48,935 bases of DNA from a virus: positions 1 to 48,935 of the IMG/VR virus record IMGVR_UViG_3300041411_000132; one strand, given 5' to 3'. Of the stretch, positions 1 to 7,791 are shown piece by piece. The position numbers and the translations under genes were made by a program. Numbering within the stretch: position 1 is the stretch's first letter; every line of letters starts with the position of its first letter. The notes below the pieces were generated by a model. The model had not been told where the DNA came from. It worked only from the letters and a program-made list of their open reading frames with translations, and made no database searches.

Positions 1-1
1 T

Positions 2-1267
2 GACTGGGCGATCCGTACGGGCTCTCCGGTTGAGACGGTGATGTACCAACTCCACGACTTCTCTATGCGCGGCATGTCCGGCTACGAAGATGCTAGCCGC
101 TCTAGCGCCGGTCCTTTGGCGACTGGTCTGGTTGGTACCGATACCGTAGGCGCGATTGACTACATCGAAGACTATTACGGCCAAGGTCTGGAAGAAGATT
201 ATCTGATTGGTTGCTCTATTCCGGCTACCGAACACGCCGTAACGTCTAGCAATATTCTGACGCGCCTGGCTAAACTTGAAGCTGAATTCGGAACTGAAAC
301 TGGGCGCGACCTTCGTTTCGAAGCTGAAGTTGATTTTATCAAGGAATATATCACCAAAACCGTTCCTACCGGTCTGTGTTCTTACGTTCTCGACACTTAC
401 GCCTATTGGAAAATGTTGTCGGAAGGGTTGACTATCCTGAAGCCTGAGATCATGGCTCGCGACGGTAAGTTTGTCGGTCGTCCTGATTCGGGTGATCCAG
501 TAGATGTAATCTGTGGTATCGATATTGATAACCTCGACGAAGCTGGAAGTTTAGAAGCTGCGGAGTCTTGGGCCGAAGAAACGTTGGTTGATCGCGTTCG
601 TAGCGAAACCGACCACGGCGAATGTGGTAATGGCGAAGCAGAAGGTTATTTCAGCTATAAGGGCGTTGTCTACGAAGCCAAGGTTGAAATCGAATGGAAC
701 CGTCACGACAAGCAATATTACTACATCGACGGCTCTAGTCTTCTGAGCTTCAAAGAGGCGGAATTGACCCCGGAACAAAAAGGCTCCATCCAGGTTCTTT
801 GGGAGATTTTCGGTGGCACCGTTAACGAAGCGGGCTTTAAAGTTCTGGATTCTCACATCGGTTTGATCTACGGTGACTCGATTACTATTGAGCGCGCTGA
901 TAAGATTCTGGAGAAATTGGCGAAAAAAGGCTTCGCGTCTCAGAATGTCGTCTTCGGGATTGGCAGCTATACCTACCAGATGAATAGCCGGGACACCTTC
1001 GGAACGGCCATGAAAGCGACCGCTACGGGCGTGAACGGGGAGCTTTTTGAGATCTACAAAGACCCTGCGACCGGCGATAAATTGAAGAAATCTGCCAAAG
1101 GACTTTTGTACGTTGGTAAGGACGAAACTGGGGAATTTTTCCTTGTAGATCAAGTAGATACAGAAAAGGAAAAAACTGGGGAACTTATTACCCGTTTCAA
1201 GGACGGTGAGTTCTTTAACCTCGACAACATCAAAACCATCCGCGAGCGCCTGCAAATACAGGGGTAG
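2..1267 (+). CDS. nadV: Nicotinamide phosphoribosyltransferase (NAMPT/NadV), 5'-truncated by window edge
   Basis: The frame is open from base 2, so the start lies outside the window; 421 codons are present of a family that is usually about 460-500 residues. NAMPT joins nicotinamide and PRPP to give NMN, the first step of NAD+ salvage. NAMPT signatures are visible: LHDF near the window start, GTDTV, IPATEH (the family's PAAEH segment) and GRPDSGDP, which contacts the phosphoribosyl group. About 75 residues between GRPDSGDP and the later YGDSI segment are expanded relative to the human enzyme. In phages NAMPT usually pairs with an NMN adenylyltransferase in a NAD+ reconstitution route (NARP2) that counters NAD-depleting defences; that partner is not in this window and would be expected to the left. 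Identity is strong; the anti-defence role is inference. Confidence 0.93.
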   Translation, partial: DWAIRTGSPVETVMYQLHDFSMRGMSGYEDASRSSAGPLATGLVGTDTVGAIDYIEDYYGQGLEEDYLIGCSIPATEHAVTSSNILTRLAKLEAEFGTETGRDLRFEAEVDFIKEYITKTVPTGLCSYVLDTYAYWKMLSEGLTILKPEIMARDGKFVGRPDSGDPVDVICGIDIDNLDEAGSLEAAESWAEETLVDRVRSETDHGECGNGEAEGYFSYKGVVYEAKVEIEWNRHDKQYYYIDGSSLLSFKEAELTPEQKGSIQVLWEIFGGTVNEAGFKVLDSHIGLIYGDSITIERADKILEKLAKKGFASQNVVFGIGSYTYQMNSRDTFGTAMKATATGVNGELFEIYKDPATGDKLKKSAKGLLYVGKDETGEFFLVDQVDTEKEKTGELITRFKDGEFFNLDNIKTIRERLQIQG

Positions 1268-1281
1268 TCCGACAAACGGTC

Positions 1282-1310
1282 TTTACTAATGATGAACGGT
1301 ATTCTAGTAT
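1282..1310 (+). promoter_or_regulatory. Predicted sigma70-like promoter
   Basis: TTTACT at 1282-1287, 17-nt spacer, TAGTAT at 1305-1310. It matches the promoter pattern repeated through the window and lies in the gap after the NAMPT gene, upstream of the small gene at 1394. Confidence 0.55.
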
Positions 1311-1393
1311 TGAAAACGTAGGCAGTAAGTGGGGGGAAAGATTGTTTGACCTACACCAACCTTATTTTTCAATTACTAGGATGGCCCTATATT

Positions 1394-1600
1394 ATGAGCG
1401 CAAAATATGCTATTCACTTCGTAGAAGGTAGCGACAAACGTATTGTTATGAAACAGGATCATGGTGTTAGCATTCCTTATGCGTTCATTATGAAAGACCC
1501 TGAAGAGGGCGGTTATATCGTCCACAATATCGTTAACGGTAAGCTCAAAAGAAAGGATACTTATGCCCAAGCACGCCGCAGCGCTTGCAGGCTTAACTGA
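1394..1600 (+). CDS. Hypothetical protein, 68 aa
   Basis: Not recognised. Begins MSAKYAIHFVEG. The frame is open to a TTG at 1346, but the ATG at 1394 with AGGA about 11 nt upstream is preferred. The C-terminus is basic (KLKRKD, then QARRSACRLN). It stands alone between a predicted promoter at 1282-1310 and a strong terminator at 1625, so it is a single-gene transcription unit unless NAMPT transcripts read through. Confidence 0.6.
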   Translation: MSAKYAIHFVEGSDKRIVMKQDHGVSIPYAFIMKDPEEGGYIVHNIVNGKLKRKDTYAQARRSACRLN

Positions 1601-1624
1601 GTTAGAAAGTAACACCAACAATAA

Positions 1625-1654
1625 AAAGCCCGCACTTAAAGCGGGCTTTCTTTT
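1625..1654 (+). terminator. Rho-independent terminator
   Basis: A 9-bp GC-rich stem (1625-1633 with 1641-1649, arm AAAGCCCGC), a 7-nt loop, then CTTTT. It separates the NAMPT region from the hypermodification operon. Confidence 0.88.
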
Positions 1655-1662
1655 GCCTAAAA

Positions 1663-1690
1663 TTTAGTGTAAAATAGTTGCATATATAAT
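1663..1690 (+). promoter_or_regulatory. Predicted promoter of the hypermodification operon
   Basis: TTTAGT at 1663-1668, 16-nt spacer, consensus TATAAT at 1685-1690. It lies directly after a terminator and 34 nt before the dioxygenase ATG. It is the only promoter seen ahead of the six close-packed genes to 6763. Confidence 0.65.
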
Positions 1691-1723
1691 GAAAATCGTT
1701 AGTTAAACGTGTAAGAGGGATTT

Positions 1724-3094
1724 ATGACTGTCGAAGTAATCGTTGCAAAAGAAGTCCATAACTGTGATAAGTTGATCGGCACTTTTCTTGATGAGCGTCA
1801 CTATGATCGCGTTATTGATAGCGACTGTGATTTCTACGCGCCTGCCGAAGTGACGCTGTTTGGTTCCGAAGAACAAACGGAAGAGAAATGTATTTTCAAA
1901 CTCCGTAAAGGCTTCTTCACCATCGAAGAACAACAAGCCGCGTACGAAGGTTTGAAAGATGGGGCAGCGCCTTCCTTTAACCGGGGCATGGCAGCTGGAG
2001 AACGCGGCGCGGGTGGCGGGGCGAGAGATTGGGTAACGGATCGTCAAGTTGATATTCTGGACCTCATGATTAATCCGGTTGATTCGTTGTTTGAAGTTTC
2101 TGACCTCGAACGTTTGGTTAACGAAGAAGATAAGAACGCTAAAGGTTCGGCACGCGGCTTGGCGTGGTTGACTTCAAAGATGACTGACTTCAACTTTGAC
2201 GACTGGGCTAAAGAAGCCTTCAAACTCCCGGATGAAATGCGACGGAAAGAAGCGACTCGGATTCAAGAAGAGTTCATCAGCAAAACGACTTATGCTAACC
2301 AAGTCTATAGCGGCGTAGCAGGTTGGTTTGATCGGTATCCGCGTATTCCTTACGGGCGCGCTACTTCGTATACCCAGCATAACCGGGAGAAGTTTGAGAA
2401 GTCTTATCCGCTCCTTCAGAAGCTCGCTGTTGGGTTTAAAGATCTTTTGCCTCACCGCTACGCAAATCAGATCGCGGCGTGTGCTAAAATTGATCCAGGG
2501 TTTTATATTCCTGAGACTCCATTTACTACGTTGACGATTAATAAGACCTTCCGTACCGCTGCGCATCTTGACGCTGGGGATTTGGCCGAAGGGTTTTCGA
2601 ATCTTTGCGTTCTGACGAATGGCGTTGGCTACGAAGGCGGTTATCTGGTCTTGCCTGAGTTCCGCGTGGCGATTAACATTCGGCCTGGGGATCTTTTGCT
2701 TATCGCTAACCACTCGGGGATTCACGGCAATACCGAGATTAAAGTTGAAGAAGGCGGCGAACGTATCTCGTTGGTGTGTTACTTCCGTGAGAACATGCTT
2801 CTGCTCGGTGAGAAGGTCTATGAAGATTGTCGTTATAACTTCGTTGAGGACTGTCGGAAAAACACCAATCACCCGTCGTGGCGTCCAATGTGGAACGGCG
2901 TCTATACTTCAATGTGGAGTTCGGAAGCGTGGTACGACTTCCTTGCGAATAGCCTGGGGATCGATTACTTGAAGAAGTATCACCCGGAAGCGGGACCGCG
3001 TAATCAATACTCCGATAGCTGTTCGTACATTACCGGAAGTGGCGAGAAGTACGACTGTAGTAAATGTAATCAAGTTTGTACTGGAGCAATCTAA
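1724..3094 (+). CDS. TET/JBP-like 2-oxoglutarate/Fe(II) dioxygenase, predicted thymine or cytosine hydroxylase on DNA
   Basis: 456 aa. The core at about 275-355 reads as a double-stranded beta-helix of the TET/JBP type: HLD (H281, D283) as the proximal iron ligands, EGGYLVLPE at 304-312, RPGDLLLIANH at 320-330 with H330 or H334 as the distal ligand, and R347 in ERISLV as the expected 2-oxoglutarate carboxylate ligand. Family members hydroxylate the methyl group of thymine or 5-methylcytosine in DNA. The N-terminal 200 residues are not recognised and include a Gly-rich linker (about 92-100). The C-terminus is Cys-rich (C433, C445, C448, C452) and may bind metal. First gene of an operon whose later genes fit downstream processing of hydroxymethyl-pyrimidine, so thymine is the likelier target. 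The fold is fairly sure; the substrate is inference. Confidence 0.78.
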   Translation: MTVEVIVAKEVHNCDKLIGTFLDERHYDRVIDSDCDFYAPAEVTLFGSEEQTEEKCIFKLRKGFFTIEEQQAAYEGLKDGAAPSFNRGMAAGERGAGGGARDWVTDRQVDILDLMINPVDSLFEVSDLERLVNEEDKNAKGSARGLAWLTSKMTDFNFDDWAKEAFKLPDEMRRKEATRIQEEFISKTTYANQVYSGVAGWFDRYPRIPYGRATSYTQHNREKFEKSYPLLQKLAVGFKDLLPHRYANQIAACAKIDPGFYIPETPFTTLTINKTFRTAAHLDAGDLAEGFSNLCVLTNGVGYEGGYLVLPEFRVAINIRPGDLLLIANHSGIHGNTEIKVEEGGERISLVCYFRENMLLLGEKVYEDCRYNFVEDCRKNTNHPSWRPMWNGVYTSMWSSEAWYDFLANSLGIDYLKKYHPEAGPRNQYSDSCSYITGSGEKYDCSKCNQVCTGAI

Positions 3095-3781
3095 ATGTGT
3101 GGAGTAATTGGCGTTCATTTAAAAGAGTACACCAGAGAACTCGGAGAACTCGTTAGACGCGTTTTTCGGGAATCTGAAGTTAGAGGGATGCACGCCACCG
3201 GCCTGACCTACTTCCAAAATGGAAAGTTGACGACGATTAAGGAGCCTGTAAAGGCTTCTGACTTTATCAATACCATCAACTTTGAAACGATGCTCCATGA
3301 TGGTGGACTTTTTCTAATCGGGCATTGCCGTTACTCTACTTCAGATTTGGAGTATAATCAGCCTATGGAATCGGAAACGATGTGCCTCGTTCATAATGGC
3401 GTCATTACTCAGGAACCGAAATACAACTGGCGGTACGACGTAGAAGGCGGGAATGACTCAATGTTACTCCTGGCTTCGCTGCTGGAAGATAAACTTCCTC
3501 ATGAGGAATGGCCGGATGCCTCGATGGCGTTTTGTTCGCTGAACGATCAAGGAGAAATGCGCGTCTTTCGAAACGGGAAACGCCCGCTGTACCGTTCGTG
3601 GTTAGACGATGAATCGGTGTTTATTACCTCGACTCAAGATATCGCTAAGCGCGCCGGTCTGTTTAATACGAAGGAAGTAGCTAATCTGGAAGATCAGACG
3701 TATTATACCGGATCAGCTGCGGAGTCCGTTTTTTGGGAACGCAACAACGTAGATTTGCAGGAGAAGAAAATTGTACGATAA
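3095..3781 (+). CDS. Class II glutamine amidotransferase (Ntn-hydrolase)
   Basis: 228 aa. Starts MCGVIG, so Met removal leaves Cys2 as the N-terminal nucleophile of a GATase II domain. RGMHATG (30-36), GHCRYST (76-82), NQP (88-90) and HNG (100-102) are the usual glutamine-binding and oxyanion segments. The protein is little more than the glutaminase domain, so it must pass ammonia to a partner; the obvious candidate is the amidoligase that starts inside its last codons (11-bp overlap). The ATG directly follows the dioxygenase stop codon, suggesting coupled translation. Confidence 0.92.
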   Translation: MCGVIGVHLKEYTRELGELVRRVFRESEVRGMHATGLTYFQNGKLTTIKEPVKASDFINTINFETMLHDGGLFLIGHCRYSTSDLEYNQPMESETMCLVHNGVITQEPKYNWRYDVEGGNDSMLLLASLLEDKLPHEEWPDASMAFCSLNDQGEMRVFRNGKRPLYRSWLDDESVFITSTQDIAKRAGLFNTKEVANLEDQTYYTGSAAESVFWERNNVDLQEKKIVR

Positions 3782-4640
3782 GAAAACGTTTACCTACGGC
3801 GCTGAACTGGAGTTTGGCGATATTGATCGCCGTCTGGTTATCCCAGCAGAGTTGGGGAAGTGGGAATATTCGGAGACGGATGTTATCAACACCGTGGAAC
3901 CTTATAAGAACGTGGCCTGCGATCCGCTCGGGCTGTCTCCGCCGTTTGGTGGGGAAGTTAATACTATGCCGACGAAGACCTACGAAGGCCAGGTAGAAAA
4001 GGTTAAGGACATCATCCAGTTCTTCCGGGATAATGGAAACGAACCAACCCCGTCCTCAGTTTCACATCTACACGTACACGTCCATGTTCCTGGCCTTATG
4101 GAAGACGTTGACGCGTTGAAACGTCTGGTGATGTATATCCGTAACAATCAACAAGCGGTCGTCGATAACTGTCACCAATACCGCGATGTAGCTTCGATGG
4201 CTGGAGTTAAAGGCGTTAAGCAATACATGAAGTTGGACTGTGGTCGCTTGATGCCTGAGTACATGAGCCGAAACATTATCGAGTTGACTTCGAGCTTCGA
4301 ACACTTTATCAAGCTCCACTGCGCTGGAAAAGATGGGGTATCTATGGGACGCCCTTTCAGGTATGCTATCAACACGTACTGCCTGAAACACACGAAAACG
4401 ATTGAGTTCCGTTGCTTCCGCGCTACCGTGAAGGAAGAAGAGGTACGTGATTGTTTCCGTTTCGTTGAAGCCTTTATCGACGCAGCCTTGAACGGCGGTC
4501 CTGACGTTGGAGAAATTTTGTTCGAAGGTGAGTTCAAGTTTCCACCGTTTGTTTGGAACCGCGATGAATTCCTGGGCTGGCAGAATACGAAGTACGATAA
4601 GGAACGCGGGAAGAAGGAAAGGAGTTATGTGCAACTATGA
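3771..4640 (+). CDS. Amidoligase (COOH-NH2 ligase family, glutamine synthetase-like fold)
   Basis: 289 aa, TTG start with AGGAGA about 8 nt upstream, overlapping the glutaminase gene. Motifs of the putative amidoligase family: YGAELEFG (9-16, acidic metal/ATP ligands), GGEVNT (60-65), the His-rich strand HLHVHVHV (99-106) and, late in the protein, EFRCFRATV. The family is predicted to use ATP to join a carboxylate to an amine and is known to sit beside GATase II and GNAT genes in phages, exactly as here. In this operon it could build or extend an amide-linked side chain on a modified base; modification of cell wall or another peptide is an alternative. The assignment rests on motif match. Confidence 0.82.
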   Translation: MYDKKTFTYGAELEFGDIDRRLVIPAELGKWEYSETDVINTVEPYKNVACDPLGLSPPFGGEVNTMPTKTYEGQVEKVKDIIQFFRDNGNEPTPSSVSHLHVHVHVPGLMEDVDALKRLVMYIRNNQQAVVDNCHQYRDVASMAGVKGVKQYMKLDCGRLMPEYMSRNIIELTSSFEHFIKLHCAGKDGVSMGRPFRYAINTYCLKHTKTIEFRCFRATVKEEEVRDCFRFVEAFIDAALNGGPDVGEILFEGEFKFPPFVWNRDEFLGWQNTKYDKERGKKERSYVQL

Positions 4641-5182
4641 ATTATGAAGATGTTCGAGAAGTAACAAGAGAGCGGTTTCTAGCCGCTATGACCGCTGAGA
4701 AGGGCGACCGCTTTGCGAAGACGTTCGTGTCTAAGGCCGATACACAAAGTCTCTGGGATCGCGCTGTGGGTCTGTTTACGGACGACGGCGAATTGATGGG
4801 TTGTATTATTACAACTCATTCGAAGCGCGAACCAGTTGTAACGAATCTTCAACTACTTCATACCTTCGTTAAACATCGCGGCAAGGGCGTTGGGCGAGTT
4901 CTTGTTGATTATGCTTTGTTTGGAAGTCGGGTTTGGGGCGCTGAATACTTCCGGGTTAGCTCGGAGAAGGATGCTATCGACTTTTACAAGAAGTGTGGGT
5001 TTGAGTTCGCTGGTCGCCAAAAGTCCGGTTGCCAACTTTCGATCTTTCGTTGGGAAGGTGCTGGTATTAGAGTTCACGACTACACTGACCCAGTAATTCG
5101 CGCTGCCGTCTTCCGTAAAGGTAAAGGTGGTTGTGTGGAAATTTTCTTTGAAGATCCGGTCCAGACGTTGGAAACCCTCTGA
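4637..5182 (+). CDS. GNAT family N-acetyltransferase
   Basis: 181 aa, overlaps the amidoligase stop by 4 nt. The acetyl-CoA pyrophosphate-binding loop is RGKGVGRVLV (81-90), preceded by the beta-4 strand LQLLHTFV and followed by the FYKKCGFE segment typical of the GNAT C-terminal half. The last 40 residues, past the GNAT core, are not recognised. Its place between the amidoligase and the base-transferase-like protein suggests acetylation of the amine-bearing side chain made by the pathway; a protein substrate cannot be excluded. Confidence 0.87.
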   Translation: MNYEDVREVTRERFLAAMTAEKGDRFAKTFVSKADTQSLWDRAVGLFTDDGELMGCIITTHSKREPVVTNLQLLHTFVKHRGKGVGRVLVDYALFGSRVWGAEYFRVSSEKDAIDFYKKCGFEFAGRQKSGCQLSIFRWEGAGIRVHDYTDPVIRAAVFRKGKGGCVEIFFEDPVQTLETL

Positions 5183-5183
5183 T

Positions 5184-6197
5184 ATGGACTTTAGAGAAAA
5201 GCAAAACAGGCGGGAATCGTTCATTCAATACTTCGCACTTTCCCTGCACTTTAAGGATTGTGACCCAGCGGTTTGGACGACGAACTATCTAAACGAACGC
5301 TTTGAACATAACATAGAACAACGTTATTGGCTCGCGTGGCTCTATGGGAACACCTATCAACTTCCGACTTCCTGGGTTTTGATGAATGAGTTCCCCGACT
5401 TCGAGCTGTGTTCGGTTTCGCGCATTACCGACTGGAGCACCGAGAACTATAAACGACTTCGGTATCAGACGGACACGAAGTGGAACAAAGGTCATCTTCC
5501 GGTGATGTTCGAATCGTACAAAGCGTTTATCGGCGATAAGCTACAACACGAACGCTTCGAGGCGCTGTGTACCGGGGATAAGTTTGAGAACTTCAACCGG
5601 GTCTGGGAAGAGACGATCAACGGGCTTCATAAGTTCGGACGCTATTCGACGTGGTTCTACCTCCAGCACCTTAAGCAAACTTGTGGCCTGAATATCGAGC
5701 CGTCTGACCTGAAGCTCAACGACTACAGCGGTTCGAGAAGCCATCGCAACGGGCTCCTGCTCGCGCTAGGGCGCGATGACGAGTATGACGCTAAGCTTAC
5801 CAAGGTTCAGTACGCAGACCTTGAGAGCGAAGCCAAGAGCATCCTCGATGAGTTTAACTTTCGCTTCCCGGACTTGAAGGCCGATAACTTCTACTTCGAA
5901 ACCTGTCTTTGTGCTTATAAGAAACTCTTCCGTAAGCGCGACGGGCGGTATATTGGTTATTACCTAGACCGCCAGTGCGAAGAGATTCAAAAGGCCATGG
6001 GCGACGGGTGGACTGGGATTCAGTGGAATGTTCTTTGGCAGGCGCGGGACGAAGAACTGCAAAGTCGCGTTTCGAATCGGAGTGGCGTCGATAAACCGAA
6101 GATGGAAATCTTTATGGACTCCGGGATGATTCTTCACGGTGATGAGTTATTCGATTGCCTTCCAGTTCAATCTCGCGTATCATTATTCGACTTTTGA
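5184..6197 (+). CDS. Amino acid:DNA transferase / alpha-glutamyl-putrescinyl-thymine pyrophosphorylase-like protein
   Basis: 337 aa from the ATG at 5184, one base after the GNAT stop; the frame is open further upstream but only inside the GNAT gene. All-helical appearance. The segment EQRYWLAWLYGNTYQLP (about 44-60) followed by MNEFPDFEL resembles, from memory, the aGPT-Pplase/ADDT families predicted by Iyer and colleagues (2013) in phages with hypermodified thymine, where they replace the phosphoryl group on 5-hydroxymethyluracil with an amino acid or polyamine. A second conserved-looking patch is GSRSHRNGLLLALGRDD. Recognition is by pattern, not alignment; the flanking dioxygenase and kinase strengthen it. 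Confidence 0.62.
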   Translation: MDFREKQNRRESFIQYFALSLHFKDCDPAVWTTNYLNERFEHNIEQRYWLAWLYGNTYQLPTSWVLMNEFPDFELCSVSRITDWSTENYKRLRYQTDTKWNKGHLPVMFESYKAFIGDKLQHERFEALCTGDKFENFNRVWEETINGLHKFGRYSTWFYLQHLKQTCGLNIEPSDLKLNDYSGSRSHRNGLLLALGRDDEYDAKLTKVQYADLESEAKSILDEFNFRFPDLKADNFYFETCLCAYKKLFRKRDGRYIGYYLDRQCEEIQKAMGDGWTGIQWNVLWQARDEELQSRVSNRSGVDKPKMEIFMDSGMILHGDELFDCLPVQSRVSLFDF

Positions 6198-6211
6198 TGA
6201 GGATATATGAA

Positions 6212-6763
6212 ATGAAAAAAGTTTTAGCTATTGGTGGTCGCCCAGGTACGGGCAAAAGTACGTTAATGAAAGAGTTCATGACTCAGTTTACCGACTGGGA
6301 ACGTCAGAAACCAGTTCCTCTAGTAGATATCGAGTATTCAGAGGCTGGCGACATAGCGGTCATCGGTAAGTACGACGAAGGTGAAACTTTCAGCGGGACG
6401 GATCGTTTGTCGATGGCCGTTCAGCCGAATGCTCTGGAGTTCGTAAGGGATTGGCGCGCGCCGTCCAAAATCATCTTCGAAGGGGATCGTCTTTTTAACG
6501 GTTCCTTTCTTCGCGACCTGATGGACCTGAAAGACGTTGACCTTCATGTGATTCTTTTGAATGCGCCGCAAGACATCCTTACGGCTCGCTACATCGAACG
6601 CGGTACGGATCAGACGGAAAAGTTTCTCCAAAGCCGGGCAACGAAGTACAGCAACCTGTTGATGTCGTTCGACCTGATGGACGTGATTCACGAACGTCGA
6701 AACATGAATCTGGATGATCAGAAAAAGATTATCGCCGAAATAAAAGATTTCTTAGAAATTTAA
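6212..6763 (+). CDS. P-loop kinase, candidate 5-hydroxymethyluracil DNA kinase
   Basis: 183 aa from the ATG at 6212, which has GAGGAT about 8 nt upstream; an ATG at 6197 in frame overlaps the previous stop and is the alternative. Walker A is GGRPGTGKST (8-17). A Walker-B-like strand is KIIFEGDRLF, and LHVILLNAP followed by RYIERGTD looks like the adenine-binding/lid region of small-molecule kinases. In hypermodifying phages a P-loop kinase phosphorylates 5-hydroxymethyluracil in DNA to activate it for the transferase. This is the last gene of the operon, and a new promoter starts 9 nt after its stop. A nucleotide or polynucleotide kinase is the alternative. Confidence 0.65.
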   Translation: MKKVLAIGGRPGTGKSTLMKEFMTQFTDWERQKPVPLVDIEYSEAGDIAVIGKYDEGETFSGTDRLSMAVQPNALEFVRDWRAPSKIIFEGDRLFNGSFLRDLMDLKDVDLHVILLNAPQDILTARYIERGTDQTEKFLQSRATKYSNLLMSFDLMDVIHERRNMNLDDQKKIIAEIKDFLEI

Positions 6764-6771
6764 AAATCTTC

Positions 6772-6800
6772 TTTACTTTCTTTCTTGTGGGGTCTACAAT
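6772..6800 (+). promoter_or_regulatory. Predicted sigma70-like promoter
   Basis: TTTACT at 6772-6777, 17-nt spacer, TACAAT at 6795-6800. GGTC and GACC flank the -10 box. It starts the unit that runs from 6851 through the nucleotide metabolism genes. Confidence 0.7.
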
Positions 6801-6850
6801 GACCTCCTTGAAACGAATAACCAATCTAACTTGTAGTGAGAAGTAAATTT

Positions 6851-7438
6851 ATGAAATCTGTAGCTCGTGACGCTTTCGGTGTTCTGTCCGCTAAAAATAC
6901 CGTGTCGAAGTACTGGGGTGTATCCAAAGTCAAAAATAAGGACCAGTTTACTGTTCGCTTCTACGATAAAGTCAATCAAGAAATCATCACTTTCAAACCC
7001 GTAAACTATCTGAGCGAAGCTTTGTGCGCTCGTATTGCTGCGCGTTTCTTTGATGAACCTTCTCTCTACGCAACTTCTTCTGAAGCCATCGTCATGCAAT
7101 TTGGCGGCTATCTGGCTAAAGTCAATACCTGTACCAATACCATCGAAGTAAGTTTGGCACCCGAATCTGCACTAATGCAGACGGAAGAAATTGTATCTTA
7201 TCAGGGTGAGTTTACTATTGATAAATCTTACTTCCCACAAACTCTGGACGTTATGAAATCCTCGGTAGCTGTCGGCAAATCGGTAGCATTCTCAACCGCT
7301 GTAGAAATCGCACCGGCCAAAAAGCCAAAGAAAGAAAAAGTTGTCGATCACTTTCGCGACCGCGTTAATCAAATCATGCTCGATGCCTTGAACTCGGCCA
7401 AATCCCTCCTGGCTTCCCGTAACGCCATCTACCTGTAA
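6851..7438 (+). CDS. Hypothetical protein, 195 aa, possible AP2-like N-terminal fold
   Basis: Starts at ATG 6851 with GAGAAG about 8 nt upstream; a GTG at 6836 is in frame but has no better site. Residues 18-66 (from KYWGVSKVK through AARFFDE) have the strand-strand-helix rhythm of AP2/ERF-type DNA-binding domains, but the match is weak. A basic Lys/Pro linker (PAKKPKKEK) precedes a helical tail. First gene after a predicted promoter. No function assigned. Confidence 0.75.
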   Translation: MKSVARDAFGVLSAKNTVSKYWGVSKVKNKDQFTVRFYDKVNQEIITFKPVNYLSEALCARIAARFFDEPSLYATSSEAIVMQFGGYLAKVNTCTNTIEVSLAPESALMQTEEIVSYQGEFTIDKSYFPQTLDVMKSSVAVGKSVAFSTAVEIAPAKKPKKEKVVDHFRDRVNQIMLDALNSAKSLLASRNAIYL

Positions 7439-7446
7439 GGTTTAAA

Positions 7447-7791
7447 ATGAAAGAGTCTGACGCTAAGTCCGTCTTTAGTTTGGCCGGATTTGAAGTAAGT
7501 AGCACCTTTCGTCTTGAGAATGAGTATTGGCCAGAAGCTTATCATGAACTTCGAGCGGCTAACCCTTGGTGGGCGGTTAAGACTCAATTCGGCTGGATTA
7601 AGATTGGCTGGCGTAAGCGAGTAATGAGTATTTCTTGGACTGATCTTAAAGTTCGCGAATTGCTAATTGAATCGACTCATCGAACTCAAGATTTGGATAT
7701 GATACACGTTACTGACTTCGGCGAAGCGGTTACTTTTATGATTCAACTTTATCGATTGTGTAAAAAGGAAGAGGCAGCAGAATGCGTTTAG
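7447..7791 (+). CDS. Hypothetical protein, 114 aa
   Basis: Not recognised. Trp-rich (NPWWAVKTQFGWIKIGWR), probably a small alpha/beta domain. It lies 8 nt after the previous stop and overlaps the nucleotidase start by 10 nt, so it is in the same operon as nucleotide metabolism genes. Confidence 0.7.
   Translation: MKESDAKSVFSLAGFEVSSTFRLENEYWPEAYHELRAANPWWAVKTQFGWIKIGWRKRVMSISWTDLKVRELLIESTHRTQDLDMIHVTDFGEAVTFMIQLYRLCKKEEAAECV

Noticed and set aside
551-1255. Long antisense ORF (234 aa) inside the NAMPT gene
   Set aside because: Shadow of the real gene's codon bias; no SD, and it lies fully within a clear enzyme on the other strand. The same holds for the other long - strand ORFs, such as 8268-9053 and 41967-42803.
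6851-7438. Firm call of an AP2-type homing endonuclease
   Set aside because: Only a weak AP2-like rhythm at the N-terminus and no nuclease motif; kept as a hypothetical protein.
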